Assembly (NCBI GenBank): GCA_964413535.1
Contig: CAYPTB010000041.1
Span: 5,042 to 69,041 of the forward strand
Direction of reading: 5' to 3'
Length of the DNA: 64,000 bases
DNA from: CAYPTB01 sp964413535
Lineage (GTDB): Bacteria > Planctomycetota > UBA1135 > GCA-002686595
Shown: piece after piece, positions 42,906 to 51,001 of the stretch
How the letters are laid out: each line of letters starts with the position of its first letter
Numbering within the stretch: the first letter of the stretch is position 1
Notes under the pieces: model-generated
Told to the model about the DNA's origin: nothing
The model's database searches: none
Seen by the model: the letters and a program-made list of their open reading frames with translations, nothing else
Program-made: the position numbers and the translations under genes

Positions 42906-43307
42906 ATGGGAGCACGACTCTACATCGGCAATCTTTCGTTCGACACGACTCAAGACACCCTGCACGCCGTGCTCTCCGAGGGCGGCCGCACGGTCAAGGA
43001 TCTCCACTTCGTCACGGACCGCGAGACGGGTCGCCCGCGCGGCTTCGCCTTCGCGGAACTCGGTTCCGAAGCCGAGGCACAATCCGCCATCCAGCAGATG
43101 GACGGCATGAACCTGGACGGCCGCAACCTCAAGGTCAACGAGGCCCAAGAGCGTCCGCAACGCGGCGGTGGTGGCGGCGGCGCTGGCCGCAGCGGTGGCG
43201 GTCGTGGCGGCGGCGGCTACGGCGGCGGCGGCGGTGGTGGCTACGGCGGCGGCGGCGGCGGCGGCCGTGGTGGTGGCGGCGGCCGCGGCGGTGACGATCG
43301 CTGGTAG
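42906..43307 (+). CDS. glycine-rich RRM RNA-binding protein (first copy)
   Basis: 133 residues. One RRM (1-78) has RNP2 LYIGNL at 5-10 and RNP1 RGFAFAEL at about 50-57, with DTTQDTLHAVLSEGG and MDGMNLDGRNLKVNEAQ in the expected helix/strand places. The tail is almost only Gly/Arg with a few Tyr (RGG and YGGGG runs) and ends GGDDRW. Such proteins in cyanobacteria and planctomycetes bind RNA as chaperones and are often cold-induced. No good Shine-Dalgarno stands close to the ATG; a GGAAAGAG lies further upstream. A terminator hairpin follows. Confidence 0.92.
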   Translation: MGARLYIGNLSFDTTQDTLHAVLSEGGRTVKDLHFVTDRETGRPRGFAFAELGSEAEAQSAIQQMDGMNLDGRNLKVNEAQERPQRGGGGGGAGRSGGGRGGGGYGGGGGGGYGGGGGGGRGGGGGRGGDDRW

Positions 43308-43363
43308 GAACCAGCTCGACCGAGTTCCCCGCTCGACGGCGAACTCGGAACGACGATGCTCAT

Positions 43364-43398
43364 CGAGGGACCGCGGATCTCGCATCCGCGGTCCCTCG
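43364..43398. terminator. hairpin terminator between convergent RRM and fba genes
   Basis: 15-bp perfect stem: 43364-43378 pairs with 43384-43398 across a 5-nt loop. It lies about 60 bp after the RRM stop and 40 bp from the fba stop. The plus-strand right side continues TCGATTTCC, a weak T-rich tail, so termination of the RRM transcript is likely; it may serve both strands. Confidence 0.75.
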
Positions 43399-43436
43399 TC
43401 GATTTCCACTGCGGCGGCGAGAGTTCCCTGGACGCT

Positions 43437-44471
43437 CTAGGCGCGAACCTTCATGTCGTAGAACTTCTTCATCGCATCGAGGGACTTCATCTCGACCTCG
43501 CCCGCGTGGCCGGCTTGGCCGAAGGAGATCATGCGAGCCCTGCAGATCTCGGCCATCGCCGTCCGCGCCGGTTTGAGGTAGTAGCGCGGATCGAACTCCT
43601 CGGGCTTCTCGGCGAACGCCTTGCGGATGGCGCCGGTGATGGCGAGGCGGTTGTCGGTGTCGACGTTGATCTTGCGAACACCGTGCTGGATGCCCTCCTG
43701 GATGTCGGAGAGCGGCACGCCGAAGGTCTCGGGGATCTGGCCGCCGTAGCGGTTGATGAGGTCGATGAGCTCCTTCGGTACGGACGAGCTCCCGTGCATC
43801 ACCATGTGGCAGTTCGGCATGCGCTTGTGGATCTCCCGGATCACGTCCATGCGCAGGACCTTGCCCGTGGGCTTCTTCTTGAACTTGTACGCCCCGTGGC
43901 TCGTTCCGATGGCCACGGCGAGCGCGTCGCAACCGGTCTCGTCGACGAAGCGCCCGGCTTCTTCGGGGTCGGTCAGGTGGGCCAACGCGTCGTCGCCCGA
44001 GAGCCCGGCTCCGTGGCCGTCCTCGATTCCACCGAGGCAACCGAGTTCGGCCTCGACGGTGACACCCTTCTTGTGCGCGGCCTTGACGACCTGCTTCGTG
44101 ACCGAGACGTTGTAGTCCCAGGATGCGGGCGTCTTGCCGTCCTCCTCGAGCGACCCGTCCATCATCACGGACGTGAAGCCGAGCTCGATCGCGCTGAAGC
44201 ACGTCGCCGGCGAGTTGCCGTGGTCCTGATGCATCGCGATCGGGATCTTCGGGTGGAGCTCCGAAGCCGCGATCATCAAGTGCCTCAGGTAGTTGTCGTC
44301 GGAGTAGGAGCGCGCCCCGCGCGAGGCCTGGACGATCACCGGCGAGTCCGTCTCCTTCGCCGCCGTCATGATCGCTTGGATCTGCTCCATGTTGTTGACG
44401 TTGAAGGCAGCCACGCCGTAGCCGTTCTCGGCAGCGTGGTCCAAGAGGACGCGCATCGGGACCAGGGGCAT
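43437..44471 (-). CDS. fba: class II fructose-bisphosphate aldolase
   Basis: 344 residues. Zinc-dependent aldolase of glycolysis and the Calvin cycle. Landmarks: GVAAFNVNNMEQIQAIMTAA near the N-terminus, IAMHQDHGN (zinc His and the catalytic Asp region), FTSVMMDGS, VEAELGCLGG, IGTSHGAYK (zinc His), VMHGSSSVP (zinc His) and KINVDTDNRLA (phosphate site). The long C-terminal part (RKAFAEKPEEFDPRYYLKPA) is that of the Calvin-type subgroup. ATG at 44471; upstream in-frame codons are not conserved. The gene is divergent from the membrane-protein gene at 44677. Confidence 0.95.
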   Translation of the reverse strand: MPLVPMRVLLDHAAENGYGVAAFNVNNMEQIQAIMTAAKETDSPVIVQASRGARSYSDDNYLRHLMIAASELHPKIPIAMHQDHGNSPATCFSAIELGFTSVMMDGSLEEDGKTPASWDYNVSVTKQVVKAAHKKGVTVEAELGCLGGIEDGHGAGLSGDDALAHLTDPEEAGRFVDETGCDALAVAIGTSHGAYKFKKKPTGKVLRMDVIREIHKRMPNCHMVMHGSSSVPKELIDLINRYGGQIPETFGVPLSDIQEGIQHGVRKINVDTDNRLAITGAIRKAFAEKPEEFDPRYYLKPARTAMAEICRARMISFGQAGHAGEVEMKSLDAMKKFYDMKVRA

Positions 44472-44676
44472 GGGATCTCGCTCGCTTCTGGCGGTTTCGT
44501 GGGCGCCGAACACGCGACACCGCGAGCCCGGCGGCGGAGCCCGGATCGTAACTCGGACCCCGCCCGCCGCAGGGGAGAATCCCGTCCCGCGGTCGGCCCC
44601 CGGTGAGGATCCCCGGTTGCGCGAGTTCGCGCGCTCCGGGGCGGCAGCGCGTCAGCGATCCGGAAGCCGGGCTACG

Positions 44677-46614
44677 ATGCCGCCCCCGGCGGCTCCCACC
44701 GAAACGTTGTCGAACGAGCGGAATCGGCGATCCGAGATCCTCGCTGCGGCCTGCCTGACGGCGGGTCTGCGGTTCCTCGTGGCGCTGTCGCGGCTCGACG
44801 ACGGTTCCTTCCAGTACTACACCGGGAACATCGCGTGGGCCGTGCTGCAGGGTCTGCCGCTGGAAGCGCGAGAGCTGCCCCTCATCTCCCACAACCGCGG
44901 ATCGATGGTGGTGGGCTTCCTCGCCGTCCCGTTCGTCGCACTGCTCGGCCCGTCGCTGCTCGCGATCAAGCTGCTCGCCGTCGCGATGTCGTCTGCGACC
45001 GCGGCGCTCTTCGTCGGCATCCTGGGCCGACACCAGGGCTCGGTAGCGGCATGGGTCGGAGCGCTTCTCTATGCCTTCCTTCCGCCCTCGTTCCAGATGC
45101 TCGACGTCATGCCGCAGGGCAGCCACGTCGACTCGCTGGTCTTCACGTTCGCGGCCCTGTCCATCGTCCTCGGTTGGAGGGAAGCCCTTCCTCGCGCACG
45201 GCACGTGTTCGCCTTCGGGTTGGTGTGCGGCTTCGGGCTCTTCTTCAGCTTCCACTTCCTACTGGTTCTTCCGATCCTCGCCGCGTGTTGGTGGCGAGTC
45301 GACCCGGGGTGGTTGCACCGCCCCCGACGTCTGGTCCCCTTCGCGTTCGCGTTCGGGCTCGCGTTCTCCCCCTTCGTGCTCTTCCTTCCCGATCTCGCCG
45401 AAGCCACCGACGTCGTGAGACGTCCCCTCGCCGAGCGACTGCTCTCGCCCGAGAACGCGGCCGAGAAGCTCTGGAACGAATTGGCGCTCTCGGCGTCCTC
45501 GTTCTGGATGTTCGCCCCGACCGGGGTTCCCTGGGCGGGCTCCGTCTACGGACTCTCCCTTGCAGCAGGGTTGTGCGTATGTGTGGCGCGGTTCGTTTCA
45601 GGTCGCTGTCGCGACGCGAGCGCGCTGTTCTTCATCGTGTACCCGGGCCTGCTGGTCCTCGCCTACTCGATCACAGACTTCCACGCCGATCCCGACGTGG
45701 TCATGTCGGGTATGGATGCGCGCTACTTGGCTCCAGCGATGCCGTGCATGGCTGCGTGGGTCGCGATCGGAGCGCAGGCGCTGTTCGACCGGAAGCAGCC
45801 CCGACTCGCGGTCGGATTGGCGGCCGGTGCAGTTCTCGCGGGTGCGGCGGGCACGTTCGGCTCGATCGACCTGGACGTCGCGCGCGACCAACCCGCCGTG
45901 AAGGGGACGAAGTTCGCCTACTTCAAGCGGCACATCCCGCGCGCGGCGAAACGCGACGGGGCGGCGATGCTCGAATGGATCGACCGGCTCGACGGCGACT
46001 GGGCGGCGTTCCGGCCGCTCCACTACCGCAACTTCCACGTCGGCAAGAGCACCGGGAAGGGGCCAACCGCGATCGCGGCGAACGTTGCCCAGGCCTGCGC
46101 GGCCGACGAGCAGCTTCGGCCCTTCTTGCTCGTCGACGTCGGGCGGCAGATTGCGGAGCAGAAATCCGCCGCCATCTGGCTGCGAGAAGCGATGCAGATC
46201 GCCGACGGGGAGAGCACGTGCTGGATCCTCCGCGGCGTCGGGCAGACGTGCTGGTACGAGGCCCGGGCGCACCAGGCTTCCCGCCCCAGGCACGCGGACG
46301 AATGGCCTCTGCTCGACTCCCTGCTCGACTGGCTTCCGGAAGACCACGCGTTGCTCCTCCTCGAGGGAGCAGGCTTCAGCTTCGGGCACTTCGCGTCCCC
46401 CTACAGCCCCGACGCGCTCGAGATCAAGGAGAGGATGCCCGATCTCGCAGGAGCCGATCGCGACGCGTTCTACGTCGGCGCCGGGTGGGGGTACCGGATG
46501 CGCTACTTCGAAGCCGACTACGAGCCGCCGGTCCGACTGAAGTTCGAATCCCTGCTGCCGCAATCGGGCCGCGCCGCCTTTCGGCGTGGGCTCGCTTGGG
46601 GCCCCACGCCCTGA
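44677..46614 (+). CDS. large polytopic membrane protein, GT-C-like N-terminus
   Basis: 645 residues. The N-terminal ~410 residues hold about ten hydrophobic helices and the GT-C-like start (ALSRLDDGSFQYYTGNIAWAVLQGLPLEARELPLISHNRGSM...) with acidic residues after helix 1, so it may be a glycosyltransferase of the ArnT/PMT class. The C-terminal ~220 residues are soluble with three Gly-rich units (LRGVGQTCWYEA, LLEGAGFSFGHF, YVGAGWGYRMRY) that look like internal repeats. I cannot name the family. It starts about 205 bp from fba and is transcribed away from it; the zinc metalloprotease follows after 165 bp. Confidence 0.6.
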   Translation: MPPPAAPTETLSNERNRRSEILAAACLTAGLRFLVALSRLDDGSFQYYTGNIAWAVLQGLPLEARELPLISHNRGSMVVGFLAVPFVALLGPSLLAIKLLAVAMSSATAALFVGILGRHQGSVAAWVGALLYAFLPPSFQMLDVMPQGSHVDSLVFTFAALSIVLGWREALPRARHVFAFGLVCGFGLFFSFHFLLVLPILAACWWRVDPGWLHRPRRLVPFAFAFGLAFSPFVLFLPDLAEATDVVRRPLAERLLSPENAAEKLWNELALSASSFWMFAPTGVPWAGSVYGLSLAAGLCVCVARFVSGRCRDASALFFIVYPGLLVLAYSITDFHADPDVVMSGMDARYLAPAMPCMAAWVAIGAQALFDRKQPRLAVGLAAGAVLAGAAGTFGSIDLDVARDQPAVKGTKFAYFKRHIPRAAKRDGAAMLEWIDRLDGDWAAFRPLHYRNFHVGKSTGKGPTAIAANVAQACAADEQLRPFLLVDVGRQIAEQKSAAIWLREAMQIADGESTCWILRGVGQTCWYEARAHQASRPRHADEWPLLDSLLDWLPEDHALLLLEGAGFSFGHFASPYSPDALEIKERMPDLAGADRDAFYVGAGWGYRMRYFEADYEPPVRLKFESLLPQSGRAAFRRGLAWGPTP

Positions 46615-46779
46615 AGCGACTAGGGGCAGAGGTTAGGTCCAAGATAAGCTTCGGCACCATTCGCGTAGAAACTCGCTTCGGGACCTTTCCCGCCGCGGAA
46701 TCCAGGCGACCGTGAGCACCGCCATCGCTGGCTTCCTCCCAGAGTCCCCCTCGACGCCCGACGGAATCGGGACCTCGTC

Positions 46780-49491
46780 ATGAGCAACACCATCCTCCAC
46801 ACGAGCGCGTTCGCGCTGCTCTTCGCCATGTGCGCTACGTCCGCTTCCGGCTCTCCTCCCCTACCTATCGAGCAGCAGTCCGAGACGCCGAAACCCGAGT
46901 TCCCGCCCTTCGAATCGGTGAGCGAAGGACTCCGACAAGTCGTGTCGACGACCGACGGTTCGACACCGATGTACGAGCTGTGGTCGAACGACAAGGAAGC
47001 GAAGCTGCTCGCCGTCCTCCCCGATGACTTCGCTTCCCAGATGCTGATGATCGCCTGCACGGTCTCCGGGGGAGACCCCGAGGCGGGGGTCATGGGACCC
47101 ACGCACTACGCCAAGTGGCGCCGGATCGGCAAGCAACTCGCGCTCGTCGCTCCCGACCTCTCGGTGCGCACGAAGGACGCCGAGGCGCAGGTCTCCTTCG
47201 ACGAGCTCTACATGGGCTCGGTGATCGTGAGCGTTCCGATCGCTTCGATGAAGGACTCTCGGCCGGTCGTCGACTTCGGCGCCATGGCGACGCAGCAAGC
47301 GTCCAAGTTCTTCGGGCCGCAGGCGTCGAACTACGGTCCCGCCCTGACGACGCTCAACGCGAACCTCGCGACGCTCCGCAAGGTCAAGGCGTTCCCCGAG
47401 AACGTCGTCGTGGAGTACGAAGCCCCGCGCGGCGACGGACGCTTCGTGCGTCTGACCTACGCGATCGGGTTGCTGAAGGAATCCCCGGACTTCGAGCCGC
47501 GCAAGGCCGATCCTCGCGTGGGCTACTTCTACGACTGGCATCTGGACTACTCGCGCACCGGCAACGACGAGGTCGCCGAGCGCTACATCACGCGCTGGAA
47601 CATCCAGAAGGCGGATCCCAAGCTCAAGCTGAGCCCGCCGAAGCAGCCGCTCGTCTGGTACATCGAGCACACGACGCCCATCCGCTACCGGCGCTACGTG
47701 CGCGAGGGAATCGAGATGTGGAACAAGGCCTTCGAGGAGGTCGGCATCGTCGACGCCGTGGACGTTCGGCAGCAAGACGAGGCCACGGGCGCGCACATGG
47801 AGCTCGACCCCGAGGACGCGCGCTACAACTTCTTCCGTTGGAACATGAGCGACGAGGGCTACGCGATCGGCCCCAGCCGCACGAACCCGCTGACCGGTGA
47901 GATCCTCGATGCGGACATCGTCTGGAACCAGGGGCTGACTCGTTCGGTCGGCGGCATGCTCGAGAACCTGACCGAGGACCTGACCGAGAGCTCGTTCAGC
48001 CCCGAGACGCTGGCTTGGTTGGACGATCACCCGAATTGGGACCCGCGAGTGCGCTTGGCGAGTCTCGCTCGGCGCGAGCAGATCGTGAAGCAGCGCGGAA
48101 TGGCCGCCAAGGCCGCGGTCGAGCTCGAGCTCTCGAGCGACGAGCACCCGTGGACGATGGGCTCGAACGACCCCACCAACCGCGCGTGCAAGATCGGGAA
48201 CCAACTGTCGATGGACCTCTCGCTCGCGGGCGCTGCCTTCGCGACGGGACTCCTCGATTCCGCCGGCGAAGACGCGCTGGACGACCTGCCCGAGGCGTTC
48301 TTGGGAGGGATGATCCGCTACATCTCCGCGCACGAAACCGGTCACACGCTGGGCCTACAGCACAACATGGCGGCGTCGACGATCCGCTCGCTCGCGGAGA
48401 TCAACGCCGAAGGCTTCCGAGGACCGACGATCGGATCGGTGATGGACTATGCGGCTGCCAACCTCAACCACGACCACCACCTCGGAGCGGTTCAGGGCCC
48501 GTATGCGACGCCGGAGGTCGGACCCTACGACCATTGGGTGATCCGCTACGGCTACGGTCCAGACGATCAGCTCGAGAAGGTCCTGTCCGAGGTCGGCAAT
48601 CCGGAACACGTGTTCGTGAGCCAGATCGCCATGAGCATCGGCAGTGACCCGCGCAACATGACGTGGGACCTGGGAAGCGACAACTTGGCCTTCTGCGAGT
48701 CCCGGATGGGCCTCGTTCGCGACCTGCGCTCCAAGCTCGTCGAGAAGGTCGTCGAAGACGGCGACTCGTGGGCCGAAGTGCGACGGCGATTCACCAACCT
48801 GATGGGAACCCAGATCCAAACGCTCTTCATCGCGTCGAGCTGGATCGGCAGCTCTTTCGAGAACTACGACTTCAAGGGCGACCCCGGAGCGCGCACTCCA
48901 CTCGCGGACGTACCCGCGTCGGAACAGCGTCGCGCGGTCGAGCTCATCGTGAAGAACGCGCTCGACGACGATGCGCTGGGTCTCACTCCCGACCTCGTTC
49001 GGCATCTCGGCAAGGAGTACTGGTTCGACCCGAAAGGCTTCTCGGAACTCGTCCAGGATCCGAGCTTCACCGTGCACGATGCGGTCGGCGGGATCCAAGC
49101 CACCGGCCTGACGCTGCTGCTCAGCCCGTCGCGTCTGCGCCGGGTGTACGACAACGAGTTCCGCGCAGCGGCGGACGACGACCCGATCACCATGGCCGAG
49201 ATCCTCGTCACCGTCACGAAGTCGGTCTGGAAGGAAGGTCGGGTCTCGAGCTTCCGGCGCAACCTGCAGCGCGAGCACGTCGAGCGCCTGATCGATCTCG
49301 CGCTCCTGGACAGCACGAGTCCCTCGCTGCGCGCCATCGGCACGCTCGCGACCCAGGAGCTCCGGGACATCGACGCGCGGACGGAGAAGGCGCAGTCGGG
49401 CAAGTTGGACGCCTACTCCAAGGCGCACCTCTCCGACATCCGCACGCGGATCGCCAAGGCCCTCGATACGGCCTACGTGATCGCGCGCTGA
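46780..49491 (+). CDS. secreted zinc-dependent metalloprotease (DUF5117/DUF4953-like)
   Basis: 903 residues with a signal peptide (ILHTSAFALLFAMCATSASG). The N-terminal ~300 residues resemble DUF5117: YELWSNDKEAKLLAVLPDDFASQML...LVAPDLSVRTKD...RFVRLTYAIGLLKES. The catalytic domain has the extended zinc site HETGHTLGLQHNM (His518, Glu519, His522, His528) with the Met-turn VMDYAAAN. The last ~300 residues are helical (DUF4953-like). These metzincin relatives are common in Planctomycetes and Bacteroidetes; substrate is unknown. A terminator hairpin follows the stop. Confidence 0.85.
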   Translation: MSNTILHTSAFALLFAMCATSASGSPPLPIEQQSETPKPEFPPFESVSEGLRQVVSTTDGSTPMYELWSNDKEAKLLAVLPDDFASQMLMIACTVSGGDPEAGVMGPTHYAKWRRIGKQLALVAPDLSVRTKDAEAQVSFDELYMGSVIVSVPIASMKDSRPVVDFGAMATQQASKFFGPQASNYGPALTTLNANLATLRKVKAFPENVVVEYEAPRGDGRFVRLTYAIGLLKESPDFEPRKADPRVGYFYDWHLDYSRTGNDEVAERYITRWNIQKADPKLKLSPPKQPLVWYIEHTTPIRYRRYVREGIEMWNKAFEEVGIVDAVDVRQQDEATGAHMELDPEDARYNFFRWNMSDEGYAIGPSRTNPLTGEILDADIVWNQGLTRSVGGMLENLTEDLTESSFSPETLAWLDDHPNWDPRVRLASLARREQIVKQRGMAAKAAVELELSSDEHPWTMGSNDPTNRACKIGNQLSMDLSLAGAAFATGLLDSAGEDALDDLPEAFLGGMIRYISAHETGHTLGLQHNMAASTIRSLAEINAEGFRGPTIGSVMDYAAANLNHDHHLGAVQGPYATPEVGPYDHWVIRYGYGPDDQLEKVLSEVGNPEHVFVSQIAMSIGSDPRNMTWDLGSDNLAFCESRMGLVRDLRSKLVEKVVEDGDSWAEVRRRFTNLMGTQIQTLFIASSWIGSSFENYDFKGDPGARTPLADVPASEQRRAVELIVKNALDDDALGLTPDLVRHLGKEYWFDPKGFSELVQDPSFTVHDAVGGIQATGLTLLLSPSRLRRVYDNEFRAAADDDPITMAEILVTVTKSVWKEGRVSSFRRNLQREHVERLIDLALLDSTSPSLRAIGTLATQELRDIDARTEKAQSGKLDAYSKAHLSDIRTRIAKALDTAYVIAR

Positions 49492-49498
49492 CGCGGAC

Positions 49499-49531
49499 GG
49501 AGGCCGCGCTCCACCCCGGGGCGCGGCCTCC
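49499..49531. terminator. hairpin terminator after the zinc metalloprotease gene
   Basis: 11-bp stem: 49499-49509 pairs with 49521-49531 (GGAGGCCGCGC / GCGCGGCCTCC) across an 11-nt loop, a few bases after the TGA. No U-tract follows. Confidence 0.6.
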
Positions 49532-49833
49532 CCAGCTTGGGCATTGCCAGCCGTCGCCCCCCCCCCCGCGACAGGTCGGCGCGCCCACCCCCCGCGGCGG
49601 TTTCGGCACCCCCGCCGGGGGTTGCGGACGGATGGACAGACTTCGGGGAGGACGAGTAGACTCGACCGCAATCCGGCGCAGCGGGTTTCCCTCGAACCAT
49701 TGCTCACCAAGGGACTTCCGACCGCTCCGCCCCGAACCCCCAACCTTCGACTCAAAGACGTCTCGAGGAAGTCCCGCGTCTCATCCGGGTGAGGGAAGGG
49801 ATCGTGACTCCCGCGGACAGGATCTCCTGACTG
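49532..49833. other. leader/intergenic region upstream of the second RRM gene
   Basis: About 300 bp with no gene. It contains a run of 11 C (49557-49567), which is prone to length change, and a lower-G+C segment in the last 100 bp that probably carries the promoter and leader of the RRM gene. CATCCGGGTGAGG near 49785 recalls the CATCCGA motif of the other RRM leader, but the match is short. Confidence 0.4.
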
Positions 49834-50274
49834 ATGGGCAACCGGATCTACGTGGGCAATCTCGCCTTCACGACAACCGTCGAATCCCTGCGTGACGCGA
49901 TCGCCGCGCTCGGCTTCACCACCAAGGACGTTCACATCGTTCACGATCGCGAAACCGGCCGATCCCGCGGTTTCGGCTTCGTCGAGTTCGCGAACGACGA
50001 CGAGGCTGTCAAAGCCATCCAATCGCTCGACGGCAAGGACATGGACGGCCGCGCGCTACGCGTGAACGAGGCCCAAGCGCGGACTCCGCGCCCCGGTGGT
50101 GGCGGTGGAGGCGGCGGGCGCGGTGGGCGTGGTGGCGGCCGCGGCGGTGACGACTTCGGCGGAAGTGGTCGCGAGGGAGGCCGCGATGGCGGACGGGATG
50201 GAGGGCGCGACGGCGGACGCGGTGGACGCGGCGGTGGGCGCCGCGGCGGGCGCGACGACGACGACCGCTGGTAG
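49834..50274 (+). CDS. glycine-rich RRM RNA-binding protein (second copy)
   Basis: 146 residues. RRM at 1-78: RNP2 IYVGNL at 5-10, RNP1 RGFGFVEF at about 51-58, DGKDMDGRALRVNEAQ at the end of the domain. The tail is Gly/Arg-rich with Asp (GRDGGRDGGRDGG repeats), contains almost no Tyr unlike the first copy, and ends RDDDDRW. It is paralogous to the RRM gene at 42906, with the same NEAQ junction and the same acidic-Arg-Trp end. It probably acts as an RNA chaperone. GGAT lies 8-10 bases before the ATG as a weak ribosome-binding site. Confidence 0.92.
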   Translation: MGNRIYVGNLAFTTTVESLRDAIAALGFTTKDVHIVHDRETGRSRGFGFVEFANDDEAVKAIQSLDGKDMDGRALRVNEAQARTPRPGGGGGGGGRGGRGGGRGGDDFGGSGREGGRDGGRDGGRDGGRGGRGGGRRGGRDDDDRW

Positions 50275-50383
50275 GAGCTCCGCTGAGCGGTCGGAGGGAC
50301 GGGCCCGAAGCGGCTCGCTCGATCGGCGTCGGCGGAGATTCGGTAGAGGCGAGCCCTAGCCGCTGTCCCGCTGGGGTCAGAGC

Positions 50384-50877
50384 CTATCGAGCTCCTTCCT
50401 GCGCGTCGTCCGCGACGAGCGCGAGGTCGAGGGCGCCGTCCGCGTCGAAGTCGGCGACGCACAGCGCGCGCGGATCCGGGCCCGTCGCGAGCACGACCGT
50501 GCGTGCGAAGCCGCCGCGATCTCCGCGTCGGCCGCGAGCGTCGTTCGCTCAACGGCCAACCGCCGACCGGCACGACGCGCGGCTTCGGAGGGGCCCGTCG
50601 CGCCGCCGCGCCACACGAAGGCTTCGCCGCGCTCGGCATCCGTCGCGACGAGCTCGTCGCGCCCGTCGCCGTCGAGATCGGCGGCGAGCAGCGCGGTCGG
50701 CTTGGCGGGAAGCGCGTGCTCGCGCCGCGTCGCGAAATCCGGCGAGGAGGGCACGTCGGCCGGCGCACCTTCACGTGGATCACACCCCGGAGACAGCGCG
50801 AGCACGACGAACGCGAGGGCCGGAACCCGCGCGTCGAACGCGCGGAGGGACGAGCGGTCGTCGGAGGGACGCGGCAT
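50384..50877 (-). pseudogene. frameshifted FG-GAP/VCBS-repeat lipoprotein remnant
   Basis: The frame from ATG 50877 gives a signal peptide with a lipobox-like site (VPALAFVVLALSPGC), a linker, and one FG-GAP unit (LLAADLDGDGRDELVATDAERGEAFVWRG). After about base 50520 the same frame turns to Arg/Ser nonsense, while the next frame reads DRGGFARTVVLATGPDPRALCVADFDADGALDLALVADDAQ and stops at 50384-50386. So one indel near 50519-50526 has split the protein. It also ends after only two repeats, whereas such beta-propeller proteins usually have seven, so it is probably truncated as well. Confidence 0.7.
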
Positions 50878-51001
50878 GGGGCGCGCGCACCCTACATCGT
50901 CCCGGAACCTGGATCGACCCTCGATGCTGGACGGCATTGCGGGCTTCGCTCGCTCCTCCCCCGGCTCCTTGAACCTCATGGCTATACTTCGGAGAAGGGG
51001 G

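Noticed and set aside
43160..43300. Short GGC-rich direct repeats that could be taken for a repeat array
   Set aside because: They encode the Gly/Arg tail of the RRM protein and have no spacers; not a CRISPR or intergenic repeat.
50970..50988. TTGAAC and TATACT as a promoter before the kinase-FGE gene
   Set aside because: Only 7 bp lie between the two hexamers, too short for a sigma-70 promoter; TATACT alone is not enough.
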